Of a DNA stretch of 64,000 nt, positions 52,556 to 63,991 are shown one piece after another. The notes below the pieces were generated by a model. It was not told the origin of the DNA. It saw only the letters and a program-made list of their open reading frames with translations, and made no database searches. This stretch comes from Paralichthys olivaceus. Taxonomy: Eukaryota > Chordata > Actinopteri > Pleuronectiformes > Paralichthyidae. The DNA lies in contig NC_091111.1 in the NCBI RefSeq assembly GCF_024713975.1, positions 8,448,501 through 8,512,500 on the forward strand. Direction: 5' to 3'. Numbering within the stretch: the stretch's first letter is position 1; the number at the start of each line of letters is the position of its first letter. The translations under genes and the position numbers were made by a program.

Positions 52556-54854
52556 AAAACAAAACATAATCTTCAGATGAGTTAGTGTTGTTCTTTGTTG
52601 TTTTAAGCAAAAGCAGCGTTGACTAAAACTAGACTATTTGACTGTTAGTAGAAGTAGTTGTGTCAAAGGGAATTAAAGGAGGTGCTAAAAGTTACACTTG
52701 CTCTGCACTTGTTCTCCTCAGCTTGGAAACCCACCAGCAGAACCACAGAGTTTGGAGTTAGGAGGAAGGACCAGATGTTTCCCTCCTTCTCCTACTCTCT
52801 CTCATTTTTCAAACTAAACACTCTCAGCTATCCTCATTGTCTGCTTCTGCTCACTGCTCCTCCAGTGTTTTCTTTGTGTCTTCCTCTGGTTGCACTGGTC
52901 ACACTGTCCTTCTACTTTCAGCTGGCTCACCTTCCTCTGACATGTATCTCACTTCCTTCAGCTCCAGCTGTCAGGCTGCCTTGACCTCTCACTGTGACTG
53001 CTGTGAGCTCTGAGTTGTAAACCTGTCTTCTTCTGCCAGACACCTGCCGTCCTTCCATTCTTAGATCGTCTTTGATCTTACATCACTCAATGAGTGCACT
53101 TCCTTCACTGACACACTGATGACCTCTTCCCTAAGTATCATTGTTAACTATAAATATAAAGCATCATTCAAGTAATTTAATATTGTTTGGTAACATAGTC
53201 AATCAAGCATCAAGTTATTAGAATAATTATAACTCGGTTCAAAGTATATTCAACACAACCAATTTAGTTGAATTAACTCCAATTTATTTTATGATTTGCT
53301 TTATTTATTCAATATTTTTACATTTTAATTAGTTTAAAGTCAATATAATTTAATTAATTGTACTCAACTAAAGTAACTAAGTTAATTTAATTAAATCAAT
53401 AACAATTCAGTTAACTGAATAATTAATTTAAGTAAATTACCATTGATTATTGCATTTTAATTGATTTATATTTGTTATTAAATTTAGTTAATTTAAAGTG
53501 TTTTATTATTTTATATAAAAATTTGAAAATGTAAATGCAGGTTGTACATGTGAATCGTAAAACTTCTGGAGTAACATAAACTTTTGTAGTGATAAAAAAT
53601 GACAAGAGGGTGACTGAAGCTCTACACCTGAGGAGAATTGAACATACAATGCATGATGAGATATCTGTTCAAACACTGAATATATTCAAATTTTAATACA
53701 AAAACCAAAATGCAAAAATAAGCAAACATGTTTGAATAGGGGTTGAGATCGAATACATAGAATTACTTACAAACATGAGACGTGTCCCTCCCATTTATAT
53801 TTTCTACTCTTGATGATGAAAATAAAGAAGTCTAACAGTGTCTCGTAACTCATGTTGTGCAAATATTAGATTAGCTAAATTACTGTCGGACAGTTCTTCT
53901 TTAAAATGTAGCAGGGACAAAGTGTTCAGACTGTATGTCACCGCTGACGTTCTGACATACGGAAGAAAGATCTGCAGAGATGTTGCTCTTACATCACTGG
54001 ATCATGATGGGATGTAATAAAACATGAAGATATGACATTAATGCATATGTGTGCACTTGAGTTTAACCCGCCACATTCGTCATTTTCTACATTTTCTGCT
54101 GCACCTCAGCAAAGACCTCGGGTAAACTTCATTTTTAGTCAGATGAGAGCGATGAGGACACATTTCTACCACCGCAAAGTCGTTACTGAATCATTAATAC
54201 ATCTCTCGCTGAGTCACAAATATTATGCATCTCTGTCAACAGTGTCACTTATCCTCTGCTGCTCTGCTCAAGGGAAAGACCAAAATGGATGAGACAGCAA
54301 TTGAATTTTAATGTTTTTTTTTTCCTTTTTTTCCGCAGCTGTTCTTCGAGTGCTCCCCAGAAAAATTCAGTCTCTTGGAGTGGTGGGTGGAGTGCCAATT
54401 TCTCATGTTTTTACAGTATGTCGCTGATGCATGGACGCTGGCTGCAAAAAAACTTCTTAACTAAACAAATAACCAGCTACAATTTTCTGGGGTCAAGGTC
54501 CCATATTTGATTCTTTCTTGTTTTTTATTTTTTTTCATTTTAATATCGATACATATCCATGGTTCCAGGGCAGGAGTAGAAGAGCTTTATTTGATGTGAC
54601 AACGCTCTAAATCACAGCAGAGTTCAGCTCCGCTCCATTTGCCTGTTTATTTTTTTTTTCATTTTCCGCCTTCACTTTGTGAGTGGGTCGACTAGAACAC
54701 AACAAAGACACACAAGAGAGCAGATGTCTGATTATAATCATGGCGCCATTATCTAAAAATGAAAACAGTCTCCAGAGGAATGTAACCCATTAACCTTGCC
54801 AACGTACATCCTCCATATGTCCAGTTCAGTGATGGGCCATGAGAACTCCACTGT
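52556..54854. other. No gene seen; extreme AT tract at 53.2-53.5 kb
   Basis: 53210-53500 is made almost wholly of AATTTA/GTTAATT variants, a decayed AT-rich low-complexity tract. Frames at 52.66-52.98 and 54.0-54.5 kb have no domain. Confidence 0.45.
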
Positions 54855-54899
54855 GTGTGTGTGTTTGACTGTGTGTGTGTGTGTGTGTGTGTCTGTGTG
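54855..54899. repeat. (GT)n microsatellite, interrupted
   Basis: Two GT blocks split by TTTGACT. Confidence 0.92.
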
Positions 54900-55022
54900 T
54901 TTTAAAATCAAAAGTTGGATCAAGTATAGAATCCTTTGTAAAACACTATGTGAGAGTCTCATGGGGTTGTAGCCTTATTGTACATATGTCCAGTGTTAGA
55001 GATACTGCATTTTTTGTTGTTT

Positions 55023-55528
55023 GCAGATGACACTCCATATTTCAGTAGATGAAGTAAATGTTTTAACACAAAGCCTTGAAAATGAAATGGTCAAACTTAA
55101 ATGGTGGTTTCATGAAAATAATGAATCTATGAAACTAAAGAAAACAAAGTTCATGGTTTTTGTGAAGAGGAAATGATGAAAAACATTTCAGTGTGTTTAT
55201 ATGGAGTTTATGTTGTATGATTATCTGAATTTAGAGTTTTGAGTGGGATAATAGTTGACATTATGACATGTAAATGTCATATAGCATACATAAATGTAGT
55301 GTTCACTTATTTAGCTGATTTAGCTGTTGTGTGGAGCAACATGATTCCTAAACCTAACCCTTACCCTCCACAACCGGGGATAACCCACAAAAGTGAGGAA
55401 TCAACAGTAATGCTCTGTGTCCCTGTGGAGAGACTCCCCAGACCATAGATCACATCCTCCATCTGTGCTCACTGGGTCCCATTTGCTCCAACAAATACCT
55501 GGTGGAGACAAACAATACTGCCCTATAA
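55023..55528 (+). pseudogene. LINE reverse transcriptase remnants (two fragments)
   Basis: 55023-55034 encodes ADDT, the catalytic core of reverse transcriptase. One base-shift later the frame runs 55033-55176 through VNVLTQSLENEM, KWWFHEN and LKKTKFMVF, as in the stretch after YADDT in non-LTR retrotransposons. At 55400-55528 a second frame reads ALCPCGETPQTIDHILHLC, the C-terminal cysteine/histidine motif (CxC, then H and C) of LINE polyproteins. In an intact element these motifs are hundreds of residues apart; here only about 220 bases separate them. The copy is dead. Confidence 0.7.
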
Positions 55529-56567
55529 TGAATACGGCACTGGTCCGATAAGATGTGATGATAATCATGATGAAGAGAGCACATCGGGACTTTTAAAACA
55601 TAAGATCTTGTTGAATTACAGATATTATTAGTTATGTATTAAGCTTAAAGCAGAGCATTACCAGATTTTTTCCCAATTCAGAGGAGGAGGACCATGGAAG
55701 AAAAGAAATAAACAATGGTCGACAAATAAAAAAGGACGAATGAAAGAATGAACTTCTGACCTCGTGGTGGCTCAGAAGGTAAATGTCATGGGAATGTACA
55801 GCCACATAATGTCCCAACAAGAAGCTGAATTCATGCTGCCAACAACGTACAATCAAGCGTCACATAAGGAAGCGTTTGCAGAGGGTTGAATATGGTCTGT
55901 AATTAATTGGGTCCAGACTTTGATTTCGACGTCGAGTGGAGGTCTGCTTCAAACAGGGGTTCGAATCTGCCCCGACAGAAACAAAAGGTTGTGGCCTCGC
56001 GCAGTTCTCCCAAAGGACACAAGGCTCCTTTGTCAAGAAGCCTGGTGTTCTCCTGAGCGTTGCTGGTATTACTGAGTTCATGTGAGAGCAGCGCAGCGCC
56101 CCGATCCCGGATCCCTGACACACCTCCAGGGCTCCCGACAGATCTGCTCCTTTTCTCACAGGCAGTGTAAAACATAAATTTGTGAAATAAGTAGTTTTCT
56201 CTGTGCTGCCCCCGTTGAACTCAAGAATATTTATTGCAGTCATCACAGTCATGCACGTACTATACACTGTAGAATATGAACATGAGGTAGGTTTGGCTTT
56301 AAACTCTTAAATCACTTAATTGAATCACATTACACAAAGACACAATGAACCAATGTTTTAATTTGGAAGAACTGTGCACAAACGAATGATGTTCAGAGAT
56401 ACTATCCGAGCAATTCACATTACATTTAGAATTATAGATGTTTATCAGTGATTTGACAAGTTGTGTAGACTACATTATCTATACCTGCTCATCCAGTTCA
56501 CAGTGTTGGGCAGCCTGGAGCCTTTCTGAGTATATAATCAGTAAAAGTCACCTTATCCTTCACACGT
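55529..56567. other. No gene seen; possible pol III-type relic near 55.93-55.97 kb
   Basis: GTCGAGTGG (about 55931) and GGTTCGAATC (55958-55967) look like tRNA A and B boxes but sit too close together, and no acceptor or T stem forms. Frames across 55.86-56.27 kb on the - strand are not supported. Confidence 0.35.
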
Positions 56568-57090
56568 TTAAGGTTACATCCACAACACTACATTTTCATT
56601 TGAAAGTGTCATTTTTAAACTAAAACGTCTGGACGATGTCGAAGTTGTCAACACAGCGTTTATTTTTTTAAACAGAAGGTATTTTACAGCAGCAACATAA
56701 AAGTGTACACTCAGTAGTCATTATCTTGCATTCTCTCTCCACTCTTTGTTCTTTTTACGACATCTCACCGAGTGCTATGGAGTGGTAGGCATTGGAATGT
56801 CAGAACACAACAACTAACATGCCTGAAAACGCATGTCCATGTGACCAATTGCATATACTGGGAATGCTCATCCTGCTGGATTTGTCGAATAATAGCTTTC
56901 TATTCTATTGGTAGCCGAGGCCAATGCTGGTTATTCGCTGGAAACAGCGAAGTCAAGCTCGTGACTGATAAGACCAAATCAACAAGCGGTTGTGAGCGCC
57001 ATCGTCAGTTTCCAAACTTCCAAGTATCTGCCCGTCAAGACTAAAATGCAGCCCCGGAGTTTTCAAACTAAAACTGGCTAGCAGTGTTTC
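56568..57090 (+). repeat. Interspersed repeat family C, copy 3 (interrupted)
   Basis: Left part GTTACATCCACAACACTACATT; right part AAAATGCAGCCCCGGAG and TTTTCAAACTAAAACTGGC at 57042-57080. The middle differs from copy 1, so it contains an insertion or a longer subfamily form. Confidence 0.6.
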
Positions 57091-57138
57091 CAAACTTCTT
57101 CTTTCTTCATTTAGCTGGTGGTAAAAGGTGAAAAGCGT

Positions 57139-57171
57139 ATGGATGTATTATGGATGTATTATGGATGTATG
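57139..57171. repeat. 11-bp tandem repeat, three units
   Basis: ATGGATGTATT repeated three times, the last with one change. Confidence 0.9.
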
Positions 57172-57207
57172 TAGCCTTCGTCTCCACTTCACTTCCTCTG
57201 CATGTTA

Positions 57208-57420
57208 GGGGAGGCAGTAGCGCAGTCCATAGCGACTTGGCTTGGGAACCGGAGTTGGAGAGGTGCTAGTTCAGCCCTTGAGCAAGGCACTGAACCCCCC
57301 AATTGCTCCCCGGGCGCCTTCATGGCTGCCCACTGTTCCGTGCGTGGTCACTGTGTGGAATGTGCTCCGTTCACACGGATGGGTTAAATACAGAGGTCAA
57401 ATTTCCCCATGTTTGCATGT
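57208..57420 (+). mobile_element. tRNA-derived SINE with deleted B-box region
   Basis: The head GGCAGTAGCGCAGTCCATAG, ACTTGGCTTGGGAACCGGAG is the tRNA-like 5' part of a fish SINE as I recall it. It then jumps to TGGAGAGGTGCTAGTTCA, so the usual GGTTCAA-type B box is missing. The tail has TTGAGCAAGGCACTGAACC, TTGCTCCCCGGGCGCC and GGTTAAATACAGAGG, shared by many fish short retroposons. Without a B box this copy could not be transcribed by RNA polymerase III. Confidence 0.7.
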
Positions 57421-58837
57421 TGCATGCTGTGTGTGGGACCAAAAATAGGAATCTTTTTGGATACTACTACACAGATACTTGGAGAACGTGGAAACACCCA
57501 GAAGGCCACAGCTGATTAAAATCGAGGATCTTGTGAGGGGACAGCGTTGACATCTGAACAACTGTGCTGCTCTCTGTACTCACAATGGGCCTCATTCACC
57601 AACCGTTATTAAGAAGAAATCTCTTCTTAAAACCTACTTACACAGTTTTTACCAAGATTCTGCCTTCCACTAATGTTTTCTTATCTGGGATGTGATCTTA
57701 TGTATCTTCGCACACTGAAGAACACTCTTACACACATTGAAATGCTTCTGTAAAATAATCAGTTCTTGTGTTTTTTACTTTTAATTGCACAGTTAAGATT
57801 TAACTTACCATAATTGTTTTAATATTTAATTGTTTTAAACACACTTACAGAATATTTGGTTCATACTATACTAAGATAACACTTTTAAAACACATGAATA
57901 TGCTTCAGGGAAGATTATTTAGTCACAAAAACAGTCGGTAGGTTTTACAGATTAAATGTGTCACAAGAAAAACAGATCAGGCTCAGGTCGAGTATCCACA
58001 GATGCTCAGCTGAGGAATCACCTGCAGTGCTGTGTTTCCAATGATGCGCTGCTCCAGTTCAGATAACTCTGTGCACCTTCCTTTTCTTTTGCCTTCCCCC
58101 TCTCTTCTGTGTTTGAGAACTTTTTTACAGTTTAAATCCGGTACGGCGCTGTCTTTAGATTTTTTTTAAATCATTCCTGAATTCTTAAATGTTCTTTTCA
58201 TTGTGTATTTCTCTGCGTGCACATGCTGATTAGGAAAATGGTGTGCAGATTCGACTTAGAAGACATGGCATTCGTCAATGGATGTGAACAATTCTCTGGT
58301 TTAAGAACGCATTATGAATCTGACACATCATCTTAGCCCAGGACAGACGTGGCGTAGACAATATATTCATTCTACTGCAGGGGAATTCATTTGCTGTATT
58401 TCAGAACACTGAGTAGTTTGTAAATGAGACGTTGCATACTTTAATACAACCACAAACCTAACTCGACTGTGGCTGTCAGGATCAGGCAGCACTTTCCTCC
58501 AATCTAACTGTCTGACTCTTTCAGTGACACAAGCAAACACAAAGCTTGTAAGTGAATCCCTGCTGTGCAATATCCAACCTTGATGTAGCTGTAACTCGGT
58601 GCAGACGCTGTTAGATTAAATGTGTGTTCAGCCAGTGATTATCAAACCAATTTCACCCTGACTGTGACTGTTTTTCTCTTTTTTTCCCAACCTTTCTCTG
58701 AAGGTTTTCCTTGATCCTTGTGTTTGCGTCATGCTGCAGTAAATTACCTGCTTATCCGAAACACACAGATCTTGGTGCATCTTATCTCATTATCAGTGTA
58801 GCTACTAACTGATGTGGTAGACAGCTGGCCTTAATGT
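57421..58837. other. No gene seen; left end of an element at 57.59 kb
   Basis: GGGCCTCATTCACCAACCGTT at 57587-57608 looks like the end of a known fish DNA element, but a matching right end was not found. The remainder is intergenic. Confidence 0.35.
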
Positions 58838-58974
58838 CTGTGGAGATTATCAGTCATCCAGGTCATGGTACATCCATGTGCTAAAAAAACAGGTCAATTG
58901 GACTTTGTTGCGTTTCTTGAAGACGTTTCACCTCTTCCTCATCCAAGAGGCCTCTTCAGTTCTGAGGGCTTTAA
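58838..58974 (+). repeat. Dispersed teleost repeat (GAAGACGTTTCACCTC type)
   Basis: AGATTATCAGTCATCCAGG, AACAGGTCAATTGGACTTTG, TTTCTTGAAGACGTTTCACC and CCTCTTCAGTTCTGAGG follow the order of a common fish repeat. Class not assigned. Confidence 0.6.
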
Positions 58975-59608
58975 TCAATCATCATTAAGTTGACTTTTAT
59001 CTTTCTCGCTAATTTTTCCTTTGTGTACGTTCACACGTACTCAGATGTATCTGTGGCAAACCTTCACCTCCTGGTCGCTTCCATTCTGTGTGCACGAGGG
59101 GGCAAATAAAACATTCAATCCCCAGCATGGCTTCGCATGGAGTTCAACTTTGGTGAACTTTGACCGAGGTTTATGTGGTTGGCCCCACTTTCTTAGTGAG
59201 GCAAAATGGAGAAGAACCTGATATTCGCTGTGTCAAACCAGCTGCTACTTTATGATGTTGGACATTCAAATTTTAAACTTCACTAAATCTGTTAAATCTG
59301 TTAAATCTGTAACCATGAACATAAACTAATGACAGACCACACAACTGATTTCCATGTGTGTCAGATCCTGCACTGTCCAAAGACAGCAAGCTATGATATG
59401 TAATTTGCCTCAGGAGGCGTTCATCATTCAAGTATGTGTGACTGTGTCCTTAAGCTCGCAACATTGAATTAAAAATATTATCCTTTATTTTTAATTTAAT
59501 GGGCCATATCCAATGTGAAACCAGTCAATTGTCAGATCAGCTTAAAAAAAATACTTGCTTCTAGCAATGTTGATCTAACTTGTCAACTTCAATTTGAACA
59601 ACCTATGT

Positions 59609-59958
59609 AAAGGTTCAGCATGTAATCTGTAGGTGAAAGGGTTCTTTTGGCAGTAATTGAATATAGAATAATCCTAGATGTTTTCACTAGTGCGTTTCAT
59701 CTAAATTGTACCAGTTGTTGTTTTCTTTACCCTAGAGTGTGCCCTTTACATTTAAATACTTTTTATTTACATCAGGAGAGGGTCCTCTCTACGGAGACCA
59801 CCATGTTTTTTTTACAGCCCAAACTGTACAAACCAGACACGTTTTGAGTTTTTATGAAAACTGAAGCTTCCATTGGTTCATAGGGTGAGGTGAGGGGTAT
59901 TCTGCTGCAACATACTACTTCACCAGTATATGTCACTACATTCTACACGCTAAACCTT
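59609..59958 (-). mobile_element. Inverted-repeat element family A, copy 3
   Basis: About 350 bp, inverted relative to copy 2. Ends AAAGGTTCAGC and CTAAACCTT. Inner words GTTTTCTTTACCCTAGAG, TTTAAATACTTTTTATTTACATC and AGAGGGTCCTCTCTAC mirror copy 2. Flanks show no clear duplication, so it is older or damaged. Confidence 0.8.
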
Positions 59959-61040
59959 CAATTCATGTCTGTGTTACCTGTTGAGGTAATTTTTTTTTTT
60001 ATTTGGTCCAAAAATTCCTTTTTTTCAGTGGATGGTGTGGGGAAACCTATAGATGTTTCTTATTTTTATTAAGTTTAATAACTCATCAGATGCTTGAGAC
60101 AAGTCTGTTTTTGTTGTGGGTCCTATATTTTATTTTATTCTTAACTACAATGATTAAATATATACATGTATACAAATTAACTTTTAAAAATAAAATAACT
60201 AATGTTTATTTAAATTGTTTATACCCATAGCTGCACTGATGAACCATTAACATAAGGACATGTATACTGATCAGAGCAGTCCATACACTGACATGACTCC
60301 AGAACTTTGTTTACATGAGACCTGGTTAGGTTATTTGTGATCCTGTACTTTCCCCAACCATCAGTCTGTTTGTATGTAATCCTGAGGCTTATCGAATGCA
60401 TACATTACTTGATTTTTGTCAGGTCAAACAGTTACCTCATCCCAGGGAGTGAGTAGCCTCCTAATAAAGAACCATGTGTTTAATCAGTAGGGTCATGTTA
60501 TGTTCCCGCTGTGTCAAACTTGAAATTATTGCCTGCAGCACTTGTTTGAATTCCTGTCACGATGTCAATAAAATGTGCTGTGTAAATTTTCTGTGAACTC
60601 TGAGCAGCTCTGCCACATGAGTCAGAAGGGACAGGAACCAGTACAGACCTGAGGGTTCAACTCCAGAGGAACATATTGTGCAGTATCATGCACAATTAAG
60701 TTATTTTATTTCAATTTTAAGCCTGTGACGGCTTATCATTTATGCTGATGACGATTAATCATTGAACATGACAGCATTAAATAAAAAAATGTTACTGATT
60801 TATTTGAAAAGAAAACTGCAGTGGTAATTGTTTCCCTTTGATTATCCACTTTTTGTTACATTTTGGTTCAAAAACCTAATCCTTTAAAGTCAGGGTCTGG
60901 TTTGTTTTTTGAGTTGAATCACGAGGAGTGAGGAAATGCTAAGTTACGGTCAAAAGAGAAAACTGGCTCTTGGTATGAAACAGGAAACAAGCCTGTCTTT
61001 TAAGTGAACCCATTCTTCCACCCCCACTTCCCCCGGGGTT
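59959..61040. other. No gene seen
   Basis: AT-rich intergenic DNA. No repeat or frame that I can support. Confidence 0.45.
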
Positions 61041-61086
61041 GTTTTAAAGTGATAATAATGAAAAATCATTATTATCACTTTAAAAC
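61041..61086. repeat. Perfect 21-bp hairpin with 4-base loop
   Basis: 61041-61061 and 61066-61086 are exact inverse complements (outer ends GTTTTAAAGTG / CACTTTAAAAC) around AAAA. The stem is AT-rich and would fold as RNA on either strand or extrude as a cruciform. No flanking pairing extends it. Confidence 0.95.
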
Positions 61087-63246
61087 GTCCTCATTTCTGT
61101 CTTTATTCCTGAAAGACAAAAATCACAATATAGGCCTTTTCAAATCTTCTGTCCATCCTGTGTGTGCAGGGGCTTTTTAAGGACTTTGGGGGCCCCGGGT
61201 CACTTTTCCCTTCGGGAAGAAACAAATTAAACACAATACACAGTCTAGAGTTTCAACCAAACCTCTAGTATTACAAAACAATTTACTGAAAGATAATCGC
61301 ATTTGGTCTAATCAGGGGGCCTCTGACCATTGAGTCTTAACAGTCCCCTGAACATAGCTAATCATAGAATTTAATGGGGTCTTCACAAAATGATTGTTGC
61401 TGTGGATCAGTCGGGGGTAATTGCCTGCTTTGTCTACCCTGTTGCAATGTCCCTGTGCATGTGATTGAACATTCAGCAAAGATCGTGTGAAAGCTTTATA
61501 CAGAAACTACGGCTATTTTTTTGCTATTTTCACTTGCTCCCACGATGTCATTGCAAAGACACCTGTGTAAAACATTGCACACGATTTTAAAGAAAAGCTG
61601 CAATGAAATTGCGCCGTATAAATTGTGCTGTGGCTCAGGCGGTAATACTCCCTCACGCCTCTATCCAACTTGTTTCCTGTCTGAGCTTCACACTTGTGGT
61701 AAAATTACATAAAACTTGCAGCAAATAAACTTAGTTTTCTATCAATTCAAAAAAAGAAAACATATTGTCTTTGTTCTAATTTTTGTGTTGCCAGTCATGT
61801 ATTTGTGTTTCTTAATGAGTCAGACATAACAAGACAGGAACCAGCTCTCTTATTCTGCAACTCCATCACATTTAGTTTGAAAGGCTGATGCCAGAACATG
61901 TAACTCCATCATCTTATACAGTGTTTATTTGCTTTGAATGTCCCAACTAACTACGCTAAACATGGAATTTATTTTCGGCCAATTTCTGGTCTGAACACAT
62001 GGTTTGAATATTTGGGTTTCCTTCCTCTTGGTCTTGCCTGCCAAAGTGTCGTCAGAGTCAAGAATCTCCGGTCCTGACCTGGAGTGAACCCTCCCGCACA
62101 GCGGCGTGCTGCCCGAGTGAGTGGGCGAACGAGGACGCCAAAATGCCAAAATCAAAGCTGCTTTTGACGCTCGCCCCCGGTGCCGCGTGACAGGCTCCTT
62201 CCATTCACCTCTCTTACACTCTCATATATTTCTCTTTTTTTTTTACTCCCCTAGTGTGTCCTTGCCTGCCACTGTGTTATTCTCTGTATGCCTGCTCATT
62301 ATTTTTCCTTGGAAATGCTTCTTCTCTCTCACTCATCTTCTTCACACACTCGGCCGACCTTCGCTTGGTTCCGTTCAGTTCATCGTTATTTCAAGCACGT
62401 TATCTCCTGTGCCTTTACACACAGGCTGGCAGGTTGCAGCAGCTGCTTCTACTTAAACTGGAATCAGTATTGCCGATCGATTCCCGCTCGTCACGGCTGA
62501 CATGTTCAAACACGTGTAAATACTAACATCAACAGTGGCCCCATTCCAGTAAGTGTCAGTAGACAATGTCCGTGAGTGAGCGTGCTTAACACCAGAGCCC
62601 TGGAACTGGCCCATCTAAATTCTTAATGTTATAAATTCCATGTGTGCTTCTGTCCTTTGACAGCTTAATATGTCTGCTGTGAAAAACAGTTGTATTAGAG
62701 GTCTGGAGCTGCATGGGTTCCCTCTGGTTGGTGGTCTGGCCTTCTGGTTCTGAGGCCAATGCAGTTTGCCAGAGTTGAGGAAAGAAAGTGTAAATACTGA
62801 AGTTGTTATGGCCTAGAGCCAAATAAGGAAGCTTAATTCCAGGCCTCCATTGCTCTCATTGACTCCGATTAACAGACTGTATTATTTCTAGCTGAACTCA
62901 CTATAATGATCGTTTTAATTCTGAACCTTGATCCATGTGTGATATGTTCTTTTTGCCTCTGATCAAGATTCCATTTGGGATTTGATGCTGTTGTGAATGC
63001 GTCGCCGGAGCCAATTCTCCAGATTTTACCCGGATGTCTGAAAACGGCTTAAGGCTGCAGCACACTGTCCCGCCTGTGCACCATGTGTTATCCTGTGTAC
63101 CAGATTAAATGACACAAGGCCGCAGCTGTGAACTGTTTATAAAGATGGACAGCATTTGGAGCCAATAGTGAGTCAGTTTCATTTGTCAATTATGTTGATG
63201 ATGTTTTTTAGCATCAAATAACTAGTTAAAACCTACTGTAATAAAA
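61087..63246. other. No gene seen; 62.62-62.95 kb is a candidate conserved noncoding segment
   Basis: 62620-62950 is repeat-free, with words such as GAGGCCAATGCAGTTTGCCAG, TAGAGCCAAATAAGGAAGC, TTAATTCCAGGCC and CTCATTGACTCCGATTAACAG (in pieces). It resembles constrained noncoding DNA; the judgement is by eye. Other parts are ordinary intergenic. Confidence 0.28.
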
Positions 63247-63421
63247 AAACTTGGACATACAGTTTGATAAAAACTATCTAAAATGACAGAAACCATCTAG
63301 AAAAATGCTTTGACTTTTATTTTACCTTTCAGTTTGATCCATGTCCCATCCACTAACATGGGAAAGACAGGGTTTGTGACCTATACGGACACTTTGGCTT
63401 CACTTTTGGGGCACTGCCCTA
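63247..63421 (+). repeat. Interspersed repeat family B, copy 3
   Basis: AACTTGGACATACAG, TAAAATGACAGAAACCATC, GATCCATGTCCCATCC, ACTAACATGGG and TTGGCTTCACTTTTGGGGC match the copies at 4537 and 16711 in order. Confidence 0.7.
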
Positions 63422-63737
63422 ACGGCAATCACAAAAATTAAATACAATTATATGCTTCACACAGAATTAGTCTTAATTCTGAAATGTGTTCCTTCACTGA
63501 TCTTTCCCCAAACGTTACCATGTGCTCCGAGTGTCTAACATAACATGTACATAAAAAAAATCTGGAACACACGTGAAAGATGAACATTTTGAGGATACAT
63601 TCTTTGTCATTGTGAATTTGCATATATGTTCCTAAATGTTTCCTTAAAAAATATAATAAACATAATACTCTCCTCCTAAATACATATTTGAAATTAGTAG
63701 TAGAATCATTTGAAGCTGGCATGGTTGAAATTCTGTA
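63422..63737. other. No gene seen
   Basis: AT-rich. The 94-residue - strand frame has no domain. Confidence 0.45.
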
Positions 63738-63771
63738 TAGATAGATGGATGGATAGATAGATAGATAGATG
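63738..63771. repeat. (GATA)n microsatellite
   Basis: GATA units with two GATG variants, directly before the LINE fragment. Confidence 0.92.
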
Positions 63772-63802
63772 CTGTTTTATTTAACTCCTCTTCGGTGAAT
63801 AG

Positions 63803-63991
63803 TTACTGGGGACATTTGTGCTTCAGGGAACACTCACATCACTTCTCATGGGAAATAATGTTTACTGCCTGACGTCTTCAATTAAGGAAGCTCTGGAGAA
63901 GATTAGGAATTTATGGTTAACTCATGGATCCTCCGAGCTGCTTATTATTGGTGACCTTAACCTCATCCGGCGATTCCGGCCACTCACATGA
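63803..63991 (+). pseudogene. LINE endonuclease-domain fragment
   Basis: An open frame of 62 codons contains TFVLQGTL, NNVYCLTSS, SIKEALEKI and ends ELLIIGDLNL. The last is the GD(F/L)N-type motif of the apurinic endonuclease-like domain in non-LTR retrotransposons, preceded at the right distance by a strand equivalent to NVYAP. It stops at TGA 63989-63991, so the copy is truncated or mutated; the rest may lie to the right of the window. Confidence 0.55.

Noticed and set aside
55958..55967. GGTTCGAATC as part of a tRNA gene
   Set aside because: No acceptor stem, anticodon arm or paired T stem can be drawn.
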